From positions 558,001-622,000 of the forward strand of contig JADJPJ010000002.1 in NCBI GenBank assembly GCA_016713325.1: a DNA stretch of 64,000 bases, given 5' to 3'. A program made the position numbers and the translations under genes. Source of the DNA: Candidatus Flexifilum affinis (GTDB lineage: Bacteria; Chloroflexota; Anaerolineae; Aggregatilineales; Phototrophicaceae). Within the stretch, counting starts at the first letter, position 1. Every line of letters begins with the position of its first letter. Below the pieces are notes generated by a model. The model had not been told where the DNA came from. It saw nothing but the letters and a program-made list of their open reading frames with translations, and made no database searches. Of this stretch, positions 33,843 to 42,715 are shown piece after piece.

Positions 33843-34451
33843 TTAAGCCTCTTTGAGATGTTTGAAGACGTACCATATGCGCTGAACGCTCGTGATATTG
33901 GTCCCGACTGCCAGAACCCACAGCCCAATCCAGAGCAGGGGTGGAATGAGCAGTGCGAGCAGCAGCACGACCACCCGCTCGAAACGCGAGAACCAGCCGA
34001 TTTTGACGCTCAATCCTGCCTCACCGGAGCGGGCGCGCACATAGCTTACCACAAAACTGCCCACCAGGGATGCCAGGGACAGCAGGATGCCGGTCTCATC
34101 GCCGAGGCGCGAGAAGTACAGGATGAAGCCGCCGAAAATCAGACCGTCGGCGTAGCGGTCGAGCGTCGAATCGAGGATGCCGCCGAACTGGCTGGTACGC
34201 TTCATGGCGCGCGCGGTGGCGCCGTCCAGGGCGTCGAGCGGGAGGCTGATCACCAGCAGGATACCACCGAGCTGCAGCGCGCCGGTGCTGATGAAGTAGG
34301 CACCGATGGCGACCACGAGCAGACCAAGCAGGGTAATGGTATCCGGGTGGATGCCCAGGCGCACCATCAGCGCGCCGGCGCGCTGGGTGACGCCGCTGAA
34401 CAGGGCACGAGCGCGGTCGCTCAGGGTTACGGGAGGCTTGGAGTCAGGCAT
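33843..34451 (-). CDS. CDP-alcohol phosphatidyltransferase (PgsA/PIP-synthase-like)
   Basis: A 202-residue membrane enzyme forming phospholipids from CDP-diacylglycerol. The signature is DALDGATARAMKR followed by FGGILDSTLDRYAD (about 73-102), with the four Asp of D-G-A-R-G-D-D. The motif VRARSGEAGLSVKIGWFSR resembles phosphatidylinositol-phosphate synthases. About five helices. The acceptor could be glycerol-3-phosphate or inositol-3-phosphate; the sequence alone leaves this open. Confidence 0.9.
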   Translation of the reverse strand: MPDSKPPVTLSDRARALFSGVTQRAGALMVRLGIHPDTITLLGLLVVAIGAYFISTGALQLGGILLVISLPLDALDGATARAMKRTSQFGGILDSTLDRYADGLIFGGFILYFSRLGDETGILLSLASLVGSFVVSYVRARSGEAGLSVKIGWFSRFERVVVLLLALLIPPLLWIGLWVLAVGTNITSVQRIWYVFKHLKEA

Positions 34452-34493
34452 GAGTGAGTGTCGTGTCAGTCAGTTGTCGGATGGTCACGAAAG

Positions 34494-35372
34494 TCAGGAG
34501 GTTAACGACCCGTCCTCGGCGGGCAGGGTGAAGCTAAAGGTGCTGCCGACGCCAGGGTCGCCAGAGAAGAACAGATCGCCGTCCATGTGCTCGAGAACCC
34601 GGCGGGCCAGATACAGATTCAGACCGGAACCGGGATGCTGGCGGACCAGTGGGTGGTGGAGGCCGCGCCAGAACGGCTCGCCGACATGATGGTGATCCTC
34701 CGCGTTCAGGCCAATGCCGGAATCGGCGACGTTGAAGAGCAGGGCGCTGCCCAGAGAATTGACAGAGAGTTTGATCTCGCCGCCGTAGGGCATGTATTGA
34801 ATAGCATTGTCGACCAGCGCGCACAGGATCGACAGCACATGCTGATAATCGCCACGCACCGATGGAAGTGGATCGTCAGCCAGAATCGCGAACTGGTGGC
34901 CGCGCGCCTCGGCCCGTGAGAAAGTCCGCTGCCAGGTCTCCGCCGTGACGTCGAGCGGGTTGAAGACCATGAGATTGAGCGGAAAGTTGCCCGAGTTCAG
35001 GTGGACGATCTGCTGGGTGAGGTCGATATAAGAGAGGGCGCTGGCCGCATACTCGACGATCACTTTGAGCGCATCGGCCTGTTCGGTGGTGACTCGTCCC
35101 AGCCGGCCGTTGCGTAAGGAAGTCGCCTGCCCCTCGATCATGTTCAACATGTGCATCAGGCTTCCGGCTGAGCGATCGAGCAGGACCGATGCCGGGATTG
35201 CGTCATCATCCATCTGCTGTTGGCGTTCCGAAGTTCCCGCCACATCCCCGTGCACCTGACCTGAACTGAGCTGATCGATCAGGGCAATGACATCGGTAAG
35301 ACGTTCGGCGATCGCCGACGGGGCCGCTTGCTTCATGCGCCCGAGGAGGCGCATCGCCTGATCCGGCTTCAT
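34494..35372 (-). CDS. Histidine-kinase-like protein with non-canonical H-box
   Basis: A 292-residue protein with an HATPase domain: N box LVDNAIQYM near 188, G1 VADSGIGL near 222 and G2 PGSGLNLYLARR. Upstream, residues 60-130 are helical, but no H-E-x-x-T-P-type phosphoacceptor is visible; the nearest His lies in SLMHMLNMI. It may be a defective, allosteric or atypical kinase. The start is adjacent to the stop of the next upstream kinase gene (TAA then ATG), so the two are translationally coupled. Confidence 0.85.
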   Translation of the reverse strand: MKPDQAMRLLGRMKQAAPSAIAERLTDVIALIDQLSSGQVHGDVAGTSERQQQMDDDAIPASVLLDRSAGSLMHMLNMIEGQATSLRNGRLGRVTTEQADALKVIVEYAASALSYIDLTQQIVHLNSGNFPLNLMVFNPLDVTAETWQRTFSRAEARGHQFAILADDPLPSVRGDYQHVLSILCALVDNAIQYMPYGGEIKLSVNSLGSALLFNVADSGIGLNAEDHHHVGEPFWRGLHHPLVRQHPGSGLNLYLARRVLEHMDGDLFFSGDPGVGSTFSFTLPAEDGSLTS

Positions 35373-36266
35373 TTATTGCATCCCCGGCATGGTGATGGTG
35401 AAGGTCGTCCCTTCGGCGGGCTGGCTCTTGACGCTGATGGTTCCGCCGAGCAGCTTGATGATGCCGTAAGCGATGGCAACGCCCAAACCGCTGCCTTTAT
35501 GAATGCGCACCGTATCGTTTTCGCCGCGGAAGTAGATGTCGCCGAGCTGGCTCAACTCTTCCGGCGTCATGCCGATACCGTTGTCCTCGATGGTGATGAT
35601 CAGAGTGTTGCTCTCGGCCCGAGCGCGAACGGTGACCGCGCCGGACTCTTCGCTGTAGCGCAGACCATTCTCGACCAACTTGCCAAGCGCCTTGGCCAGC
35701 AGTTCGCCATCGGTGCTGAGGAGGGGCAGGCCGGGCGGCGTGTCGAAGGTCAGCTTGCGCGAGAGCGCGTCGGCCACCGGCTGCATCGCCTTTTCGACCA
35801 TCATGGCGATGTTCTTGTACATGTCCATCTTGAAGGCATAGCGCAGCGTGTTGCCGCGGATCTTGGCGATGTCGCTGACATCGGTCAGCAGCCCCTCCAT
35901 GCGTCGTGAATTGGTGCGAATGGTGTCGATGAACTGCTTCTGCATCGGGTTCAGTTCGCCCATGCTGTTGAGCATGTCGGCATAGCCGCGGATGCTGGTC
36001 ATAGGGGTGCGCAGTTCGTGGACCGCGTGCGAAATGAACTTTGCCTGTTCGGTCATGACCTCGGCCACCGGGTCAGCAGGCGGGTCCGCCGCTTCCCCCG
36101 CGGGAGATGGGGCCTGTTCTCTGGACGCGGGCAGGGTCTCCAGGGCATGCAGCGCATCCCGGATGGCTTCAAGCTGGCCAGGCAGACGTACCGGCACCAG
36201 CGCGCCGGTCGTGGCCTGCTTGATCAGCTCGTCCAGCTTCGCGCGGATTTGCTCAAGCGATTCCAT
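35373..36266 (-). CDS. Sensor histidine kinase, soluble
   Basis: A 297-residue kinase without membrane helices. The H-box SHAVHELRTPMTSI is near 83, the N box LVENGLRYS near 185, G1 EDNGIGM near 222, and G2 KGSGLGVAIAYG. A variable 70-residue N-terminus contains no recognised sensor domain. Shine-Dalgarno GGGGGAG precedes ATG 36266. It lies within a three-kinase operon and no response regulator is adjacent. Confidence 0.92.
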   Translation of the reverse strand: MESLEQIRAKLDELIKQATTGALVPVRLPGQLEAIRDALHALETLPASREQAPSPAGEAADPPADPVAEVMTEQAKFISHAVHELRTPMTSIRGYADMLNSMGELNPMQKQFIDTIRTNSRRMEGLLTDVSDIAKIRGNTLRYAFKMDMYKNIAMMVEKAMQPVADALSRKLTFDTPPGLPLLSTDGELLAKALGKLVENGLRYSEESGAVTVRARAESNTLIITIEDNGIGMTPEELSQLGDIYFRGENDTVRIHKGSGLGVAIAYGIIKLLGGTISVKSQPAEGTTFTITMPGMQ

Positions 36267-36379
36267 GCGCTCCCCCTGTTTGCCCGACAGAGTACCCCAA
36301 AATACACCCCAAGCGTCGCAGGAACGCAGGTAGCGTCACGGACGCGTCATTCGAAACCCACGGCGCTGCGGCGCCAGCG

Positions 36380-38251
36380 CTACGGCAGCTTCTCCTGACC
36401 CCTATAGGTCTGGATGGTGAAGGTGAATTTGCTGCCTTTGCCTACTTCACTATCGACCTCGATCATGCTGCCCATCTGTTCCACCAGGCTGGCCGTGATC
36501 GCGTATCCCAGGCCGGTGCCAGGCTGCGAGCGCGTGAACTCGTCGTTGGCGCGCCAGAACTTGGTCCCCAGCTTGTCCAGCGCTTCCGGAGACAGTCCGA
36601 TGCCAGTATCGATGACGCTGAACTCGATGCGGTCATGACGAAGGCGCACACTCAAGGTGATGGCGCCGCCGTCCGGGGTGTACTTGTAGGCATTGCTGAG
36701 CAGATTGGTCAGGATCTGGAGCAGGCGGTAGTAATCGACCCACATGTCCGGCAGATTGGGCTCGATCTGCTCGACATAGGCATGATTGCGCCGCCGAATC
36801 TCGGTCATGATGTTGTCACGCACACCCTGCACAAGATCTTCGACCGAGATACGTGCCTCTTCCATGTAGAACAGGCCGTTCTCGATACGGCTGATGTCGG
36901 CCAGATCCGACACCAGTCGCTCCATGCGCCGGACGGTGTCGCGAATGCGCTCCAGGTAGTGTTCCTGCTCCGGCTGAAGATCGCCATCCATCAGAGTCAG
37001 GTCGGCATAGCCCAGGATGCTGGTCATCGGCACTTTGAGGTCGTGGGCGACGATGCCGACGAATTCGCTCTTGGCTTTATCGGCCGCCTGCACCGCCGCG
37101 TAGAGCTGCGCGTTCTCGATGGCGATGGCGGCGCGCAGCACCACCCGTTCCACCATTTCGCGCTGCTCGTCGGTGAAGAAGCCGGAATTGCGGCGCAGCA
37201 CCAGCACGCCGGTGACGGTTTTCTCGCGCGGGCGCAGGATCGGCACGAACATCACGCTCTGGCCGCGGTTCTCGTCGCGCAGGGTGAGGATCTCGCTGGA
37301 GGCGACGACGTCACGGACCTGCGGGTAGAGACGATCGAGCAGGAAGGGCTGAGTATCGTCACTGGTGACCGGGTAGTTCTGGATAGTGGTGATGTGATCG
37401 CCCTGGACCAATCCATAGTGGCCGTTGTCAGCCTGCGAGACGCGGCAGGCGAATTCCAGGGTCAGCGTGATGGCCTTGTCCAGCTCCAGCGTCTCATTCA
37501 GGCGGAGGTCCATGCCACTCAACTGCTTGAGATCTTCGACGCGGGCGGCGAGCTGCTGATCGGTGGCGCTGAACAGACGGGCATTGTCGATAGCGACGGC
37601 AGCCTGGGCTGCATAGGTCGAGAGCATTTCGCTCTCGCTCTCGTCGAACAGGCCGGTGATGGCGCTGTTGTCGACGTAAATGACGCCGATCACGGTGCCG
37701 CGCACGCGCAGGGGCACGGCCATGATGCTGCGCAGCGACCCCCCAATGACGCTCGCCTGATCGGCATAGCGCGGATCTTCCGCGGCATTGGTGGTGATGA
37801 TGGCGACGCCGGTGTCCAGCACTTCGTAGACGACCGTGCGGCTGAAGTGGAACTTGTCGCCGCTGAGCGTTTGCTGGTCGAAATGGCGCGCCGCGCGCAC
37901 TTTCAACTCACCGTCATCGCCGCGCAGCATCAGGAAGCCACGTTCGGCCTTGGTGAGCTGAATGATCGAGTCCATCACCAGGTCGAGGACTTCCTGGAGG
38001 TCCAGTGAAGAACCTAGCAGGCTGATGACGTTGTAAAGGCCTTCCAGCCGATTGTGTTTCTTGTACTGGCGGTGCTCGTGGTGCATCCGCGTCAGCAGAT
38101 CGATCAGCTTTTCAAGCTGCTTGTCGAGAAATGCGCTTTCCATGCGTCCCGTCTGCACCTGAGCACGCAGCAGGTGCAGGTTTTGCCGCATGTTGATGAT
38201 TTCCTGCTCGCCGACAGGGGGCGGATTCGCCAACGGGTTGCTCACAGTCAT
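36380..38251 (-). CDS. GAF-GAF sensor histidine kinase
   Basis: A 623-residue kinase starting at ATG 38251, whose ATGA overlaps the endonuclease stop. The order is: an N-terminal coiled coil (about 15-65), GAF domain 1 (about 75-220; GFLMLRGDDGELKVRAAR), GAF domain 2 (about 255-395), H-box GIVAHDLKVPMTSI near 410, N box LLSNAYKYT near 530, G1 IDTGIGLSP near 570 and G2 PGTGLGYAITA. No membrane segments, so it senses a cytosolic ligand or redox state. An in-frame ATG upstream (38296) is less likely because it lies inside the nth gene. Confidence 0.93.
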   Translation of the reverse strand: MTVSNPLANPPPVGEQEIINMRQNLHLLRAQVQTGRMESAFLDKQLEKLIDLLTRMHHEHRQYKKHNRLEGLYNVISLLGSSLDLQEVLDLVMDSIIQLTKAERGFLMLRGDDGELKVRAARHFDQQTLSGDKFHFSRTVVYEVLDTGVAIITTNAAEDPRYADQASVIGGSLRSIMAVPLRVRGTVIGVIYVDNSAITGLFDESESEMLSTYAAQAAVAIDNARLFSATDQQLAARVEDLKQLSGMDLRLNETLELDKAITLTLEFACRVSQADNGHYGLVQGDHITTIQNYPVTSDDTQPFLLDRLYPQVRDVVASSEILTLRDENRGQSVMFVPILRPREKTVTGVLVLRRNSGFFTDEQREMVERVVLRAAIAIENAQLYAAVQAADKAKSEFVGIVAHDLKVPMTSILGYADLTLMDGDLQPEQEHYLERIRDTVRRMERLVSDLADISRIENGLFYMEEARISVEDLVQGVRDNIMTEIRRRNHAYVEQIEPNLPDMWVDYYRLLQILTNLLSNAYKYTPDGGAITLSVRLRHDRIEFSVIDTGIGLSPEALDKLGTKFWRANDEFTRSQPGTGLGYAITASLVEQMGSMIEVDSEVGKGSKFTFTIQTYRGQEKLP

Positions 38252-38943
38252 TTGCTGGCTGCCTGGTAGAAATCGCAATGTGCAATCAACGGGCAAATCT
38301 CGCAGCGCGGACGCCGCGCCTCGCAGATCTCACGACCCAATCGTATCAGGTTTAAGTGAAATGCGAAGTGATCTTCTGGCGGGACAATCGCCTCCATCAC
38401 AACATGCGCGGCGTCGGCGCTGATCCCCTGTGGCAGAAAACCGATGCGCTGCCCGATGCGGTGAATGTGCGTATCCACGGGAAAGGCCGGGCGCTGAAAG
38501 GCAAAACAAAGCACAATGGCCGCGGTTTTCGGTCCCACGCCGTCGAGCGCTGTCAGCCAGGCTTTCGCTTGTTCCAGCGGCAGATCGGCCAGGAAGTCGA
38601 TGTTCAGTTCGCCGCGCTCGACCTCGATTCGGCGCAGCACATTCTGAATGCGCGGCCCCTTCTGGTTGGCCAGCCCGGCGGGACGAATGGCTGCGATCAC
38701 ATCTTCGGTAGGAGCGTTCATAACGGCTTCCCAGGTGGGAAAGGCGGTCTTGAGCGCCGCAAAGGCCCGATCGCGGTTGCGATCGTTGGTGCTCTGACTC
38801 AGGATGCAGTCCACCAATTCGTCAACCGGCGGCAGGAAGGGACGCCAATCCGGCCAGCCAAACACCTCATCCAGGAGCGCTGCAATCGGCGAGTACTTGG
38901 TTTTGCGCCGCTCAAAGTCGGGAATCCGCGAGACGTCAATCAT
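38248..38943 (-). CDS. nth: Endonuclease III-like DNA glycosylase
   Basis: A 231-residue HhH-GPD base-excision repair enzyme. The catalytic Lys is in the hairpin GVGPKTAAIVL (near 142) and the Asp in FPVDTHIHRIG (near 164). A C-terminal [4Fe-4S] loop has Cys spacing C-x6-C-x2-C-x5-C (CEARRPRCEICPLIAHC). The start at ATG 38943 overlaps the upstream gene by 8 bases; the longer ORF to 38970 would run further into it. True substrate (oxidised pyrimidines versus others) is inferred from the family. Confidence 0.93.
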   Translation of the reverse strand: MIDVSRIPDFERRKTKYSPIAALLDEVFGWPDWRPFLPPVDELVDCILSQSTNDRNRDRAFAALKTAFPTWEAVMNAPTEDVIAAIRPAGLANQKGPRIQNVLRRIEVERGELNIDFLADLPLEQAKAWLTALDGVGPKTAAIVLCFAFQRPAFPVDTHIHRIGQRIGFLPQGISADAAHVVMEAIVPPEDHFAFHLNLIRLGREICEARRPRCEICPLIAHCDFYQAASK

Positions 38944-40069
38944 GGCCACTATTATAACCCATCGTCCCAAGAACCATGCCTGCCGCGATCTGCTTCAGTT
39001 CGCCGCTGGCCAGGTCGAAACGCCAGGTCCCGGTCCCACGCCGATCAGTGAACAGGATTTTGTCGTCGCTCTCCCAGCCGATCGGCCGATAGAGGCCGTC
39101 CAGAGTCGGCGTTGCCGGGCTCTGGCGTCCGTTGAACAGATCGACCAGCACAATCATCGACTGATCCTGCGTCTGGCCCAGTCCGGCGATGCTTGCCAGG
39201 ACATAGACTGCCTGCGTGCCATCAGGGCTGACCAGGATGCCTCCACCCTGGTTGAACTCCGGCAATGTCAGCGCGGTAATCCTTTGCTCATTCACCTCGC
39301 CGCCAGAGTGCAGCTGGAAGGTACGCACGTCAAAGCCGCCGGCCGCCAGCGCCAACCGCACGAACCAGCCGCCGCCAAAGCCCGCGCCGCAGAAGCAGCC
39401 CGGTTCGCCCGGCAGCGATTCGGCAGCGCCGGTGGTCAGGTCGACGGCGAACAGCCCGGCATACTGGCGCAAAGGCGTGATGTCGCCGATGGTGTCCGGC
39501 TGATAATCCATGTACAGGCTGCCGCCGTCGAGGCTGAAGGCGATCGGGTAGGCACGAATGCCGGCGCGCGGGCCATCGGCGAAGACGCGGCGCGGATTGC
39601 TTCCTTCGAGGTCGGCGATCCACGTCTCGGTTGTCAGTTCGGTGTCGGTGCCGGAGGTGATGGTCCAGGCGATCGTCGGACCCAGGGTGGAGTTCTCGGA
39701 GATCTGCCAGTCGATGCGCCGCGCAGTCGGCGGAAGCTGCACGAAGGGATGATCGATTTGACCGCCGTCGGCGGTGGCCAGTTTGACCCGCCCGGTGGAA
39801 CGGTCGAAGAACATCACGCCCGACGGAGTAACGGTATAACCGCTGCCGGCCAGTGCGATGCGCCGCTCTTCGCCGTTATAGAGATCGACGAAGATCAGGT
39901 TGTCGCGGCCATCCCCCTGATCACGCGGAGAGAGGAAGACCTGATAGGGATGGTCCGCCGCGCCGCCCTGCGCCTTCACAGCTGCCGCCGCAGTGGCGCT
40001 GGTCAGCAAGATCATCGCCGCGAACCACAGCGCTAGCCACCTCTGTCGCGGAGCATCACCCTTCTTCAT
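38936..40069 (-). CDS. Secreted beta-propeller-like protein, unknown function
   Basis: A protein of about 377 residues with an N-terminal signal peptide (WLALWFAAMILLTSATAAAA, cleavage near 35). Repeated blade-like motifs follow (IFVDLYNGEERR, GLFAVDLTTGAAE, ILVSPDGTQAVYV, RGTGTWRFDLASGE), typical of TolB/WD40-type propellers. ATG 40069 is chosen because MKKGDAPRQRW starts a good signal peptide; upstream residues are the antisense reading of Sir2. It overlaps the sir2-like stop by 14 bases. No catalytic motif seen. Confidence 0.8.
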   Translation of the reverse strand: MKKGDAPRQRWLALWFAAMILLTSATAAAAVKAQGGAADHPYQVFLSPRDQGDGRDNLIFVDLYNGEERRIALAGSGYTVTPSGVMFFDRSTGRVKLATADGGQIDHPFVQLPPTARRIDWQISENSTLGPTIAWTITSGTDTELTTETWIADLEGSNPRRVFADGPRAGIRAYPIAFSLDGGSLYMDYQPDTIGDITPLRQYAGLFAVDLTTGAAESLPGEPGCFCGAGFGGGWFVRLALAAGGFDVRTFQLHSGGEVNEQRITALTLPEFNQGGGILVSPDGTQAVYVLASIAGLGQTQDQSMIVLVDLFNGRQSPATPTLDGLYRPIGWESDDKILFTDRRGTGTWRFDLASGELKQIAAGMVLGTMGYNSGHD

Positions 40070-40859
40070 GATCGAGTGCCTGGACGAGGCGGGGCAGGGC
40101 AACACCTGCCTGTTCCGCGAAATGCAGGTCGACGATGCTGGTGAGCGCGCTGGGCACCGGATTGAACTCGAACAAAGCCGCGCCGCGCTTTTTCGCCAGG
40201 TAGGGCAGGTCCGCGGCCGGCGAGACCAGGCCGGAGGTGCCGACGATGAGCATGACATCGGCCGTGCGACTGGCTTCCTGGGCCGCCATCAGCGCATCGG
40301 AGGGCAGCATTTCGCCGAACCACACGACATCCGGGCGGACTGGCGCGCCACAGTGCGGACAGGCCGGCGGTCCTTTGGCACGATCCCATTCGAGTTGGCT
40401 GACATCGACCACGGTCGGGTAGTCCTGACAGGAACTGAAACACCTGTTCTGGTGAATCTGGCCGTGCAGACGAATGACGTTGGCGCTGCCCGCACGCTCA
40501 TGCAGGTCGTCCACGTTCTGGGTAATGAGCTTGAGGTCGGGAAGACGGCGTTCCAGTTCGGCGAGGGCGGTGTGGGCCGGGTTGGGCTGCGCCGGGCGCA
40601 TGATCTCGCGGCGGAACTCGTAGAAATCCCAGACCAGTTTAGGGTCGCGGCGGAAGGCTTCGGTGGTGGCGAGTTGGGCGGGGTCGTACTGCGCCCAGAG
40701 GCCCGTCTGTGCATCGCGAAAGGTGGGGATGCCTGACTCTTTGCTCACGCCGGCGCCCGTCAGGACGACAACCCGTGATGCCATTTTCAGGACTTGGACG
40801 GCGCGGCGGAGCTGTTCGTCCAAAAGACGACCTCGATTTGTGTTCGCCAGTGCTTCCAT
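40056..40859 (-). CDS. Sir2-family NAD-dependent protein deacylase (SIRT5-like)
   Basis: A 267-residue sirtuin that removes acyl groups from lysine using NAD. Signatures: TGAGVSKESGIPTFRD (about 35-50), TQNVDDLHERAG with the LHG catalytic His, zinc Cys pairs in CFSSC and CPHC, and GTSGLVSPAAD. The helix WDFYEFRREIM holds the Tyr-x-x-Arg pair known from SIRT5-type desuccinylases, suggesting malonyl/succinyl-lysine activity; that is family knowledge applied to this sequence. It leads the long minus-strand run. Confidence 0.92.
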   Translation of the reverse strand: MEALANTNRGRLLDEQLRRAVQVLKMASRVVVLTGAGVSKESGIPTFRDAQTGLWAQYDPAQLATTEAFRRDPKLVWDFYEFRREIMRPAQPNPAHTALAELERRLPDLKLITQNVDDLHERAGSANVIRLHGQIHQNRCFSSCQDYPTVVDVSQLEWDRAKGPPACPHCGAPVRPDVVWFGEMLPSDALMAAQEASRTADVMLIVGTSGLVSPAADLPYLAKKRGAALFEFNPVPSALTSIVDLHFAEQAGVALPRLVQALDHEEG

Positions 40860-40959
40860 TATAGGTTCCCGCGCCGCGGATCAGCAAACACTGCGCCCTG
40901 AGGCATACCGGGGTTGTATAATTTCAAACCAATGCTGAAGTTCAACAGGACTAGATCGA

Positions 40960-41802
40960 ATGCAGTATGCGCTGAACTACTCTCCACAGGCCGTGCAGGC
41001 CTTGAACAATGGGGCGATCACGATCGATCTTTTCAAGTGCCCTCCCTGGAAGGACTTGACCCGCGATGCGCGCGCCCTCAAGCCGATCTACATCCACTTT
41101 CCGCTGCGCGCGGGTTCGCTGCACAAAACGAACTGGTCGGAAATCGAACGATGGATGCGCCAGAGCGATACGCCGAAGGTCAATCTGCATCTGTACGTGC
41201 GTTCTGAAGACCTGCCCGGAATTGAGGATCAGTCCGAGGCGAGCGCCCGTGACCGCGTGAAAGCACGGTTCATCAGCGATCTGCAACTCATGGTGAAGCG
41301 CTTTGGCGCGGAAAACGTCATCGCCGAAAATGTGCCCTTTGGGCGACGATCCAACGATAAACACGCGCTTTCGTACTGCGTCGAGCCGGACCTGATCCGC
41401 GAGGTGCTCGAAACCACAGGATGCGGCCTGCTGCTCGACACGGCTCACGCCACCATCACCGCGCAATCGCTGGGGATCGATCCAGTCGAGTATGTCCTCA
41501 GCCTGCCGATCGAGCGGACCGGCGAAGTGCACGTCACCGGGGTGCGCGACACAAATGACGGCCTGATGGATCATCTGGCGTTCACCGAAGAGGATTTTCA
41601 GACCAACGAGATCGTGCTGGAGGCGCTGAAGACGCGCGGCGCACGGCCCTGGGTGATGACTTGCGAATACGGTGGCGTCACTCCGCAGTTCGACTGGCGC
41701 AGTAATTACGACGTGATCGTCCACGACACGACGCGCTTGGTGGCCATGCTGCAAAAGTTCAACGCGGCGCCGGTCAATACCGAGCAGGACTCGGCCTCCT
41801 GA
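40960..41802 (+). CDS. DUF692-like TIM-barrel protein (MNIO family candidate)
   Basis: A 280-residue probable TIM barrel resembling DUF692/multinuclear non-heme iron oxidase proteins. Visible pieces are PIYIHFPLRAG, AENVPFG, CGLLLDTAHATITA, TGEVHVTGV, LMDHLAFTEED and a C-terminal MTCEYGGV. Metal-ligand-like His, Glu and Asp residues fall in the expected order. MNIO enzymes often modify Cys in ribosomal peptides; no precursor ORF is found next to it. It could instead be a xylose-isomerase-like protein. ATG 40960 lacks a clear Shine-Dalgarno. Confidence 0.65.
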   Translation: MQYALNYSPQAVQALNNGAITIDLFKCPPWKDLTRDARALKPIYIHFPLRAGSLHKTNWSEIERWMRQSDTPKVNLHLYVRSEDLPGIEDQSEASARDRVKARFISDLQLMVKRFGAENVIAENVPFGRRSNDKHALSYCVEPDLIREVLETTGCGLLLDTAHATITAQSLGIDPVEYVLSLPIERTGEVHVTGVRDTNDGLMDHLAFTEEDFQTNEIVLEALKTRGARPWVMTCEYGGVTPQFDWRSNYDVIVHDTTRLVAMLQKFNAAPVNTEQDSAS

Positions 41803-41807
41803 TACAA

Positions 41808-41838
41808 AAGACGCCTGCACGGATTGGGCAGGCGTCTT
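41808..41838. terminator. Bidirectional terminator between the DUF692-like gene and the ABC permease
   Basis: An 11-bp perfect stem AAGACGCCTGC / GCAGGCGTCTT lies between two convergent genes. The plus-side T-tail is weak (CCTC); the minus strand follows with TTTTGTATC. Confidence 0.8.
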
Positions 41839-41860
41839 CCTCATGACCCTCAGAGGCCGG

Positions 41861-42715
41861 TCACTTGTCGCGCGTGAGGGCGAAGCCGCGCAGGAAGCTT
41901 TCCTGAAGCACGAGAAAGACGATCAGCGGCGGAATGGATGCCACCACCGCTGCTGCCAGCGCAATGCCGATGTTCCCCTGATCCCGCGCATCGACGGTGA
42001 TGCCCTTCAGCGCGACCTGAACCAACTGCTGCGTGTTGTCGTTCATGATCAGCAGGGGCCACAGGTACTGATTCCAGACGCCGATGAACTGGATCATCCC
42101 CAGCGCCCCGATTACATTCCACGACAGGGGGATCAACACGCTTCGCAAAAAGCGCAGAGGTGACGCGCCGTCGATCTGCGCGGCGTCGGCGAGTTCGCTC
42201 GGAATGTTCATGAAGTGCTGGCGAAAGAGCAGCGTCCCGGTGGCGCTGGCGAGAAACGGCGCGATCAATGCCTGAATATGATTATCCCAGTCCAGCAGGT
42301 GCATGAACCGGTACAGTGCCACGACCAGAATATCCGTCGGCATCATCAGCGTCACAATGACGAAGACGAATAGAAAACCTCGCAGCGGGAAGCGGAAATA
42401 GACGAACGCCATCCCCGCCAGCAGCGATGTGACCGTCTTTCCCAGCGTCACGAAGATCGCCACCAGAACCGTGTTTCCCATCAGGCGCGTGAAGTGATTG
42501 GTACTCAGCGCTTCCGTGTAGTTTTCTATGAGGCGGTCGCCAAACATCAGATTCGGCGGAAAGGCATTGATCTGCCCGAAATTCTGTGTCGATTTGATGA
42601 TCGAGAAGATCATCGGGAAACCGACGATAAAGCACAGCACGATCAGCACGAGATGTGACAGAAATCTCGGACGACGGCGGTTCGTCCGCATGGGAGGCAA
42701 CGACTCGCTACGCAT
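41861..42715 (-). CDS. Carbohydrate ABC transporter permease (UgpE/MalG-like)
   Basis: A 284-residue inner-membrane permease with about six helices. The EAA-type loop ELADAAQIDGASPLRFLRSVLIPLSWNV contacts the ATPase. It overlaps the other permease by eight bases, so the two are coupled. Sugar or glycerol-3-phosphate import is inferred from the UgpB-like binding protein. No ATPase gene follows; a shared MsmK/UgpC-type ATPase elsewhere is likely. Confidence 0.93.
   Translation of the reverse strand: MRSESLPPMRTNRRRPRFLSHLVLIVLCFIVGFPMIFSIIKSTQNFGQINAFPPNLMFGDRLIENYTEALSTNHFTRLMGNTVLVAIFVTLGKTVTSLLAGMAFVYFRFPLRGFLFVFVIVTLMMPTDILVVALYRFMHLLDWDNHIQALIAPFLASATGTLLFRQHFMNIPSELADAAQIDGASPLRFLRSVLIPLSWNVIGALGMIQFIGVWNQYLWPLLIMNDNTQQLVQVALKGITVDARDQGNIGIALAAAVVASIPPLIVFLVLQESFLRGFALTRDK

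Noticed and set aside
40860..40959. Search for a RiPP precursor next to the DUF692-like gene
   Set aside because: No Cys-rich short ORF with a ribosome site on either strand in the gap or just beyond the terminator.
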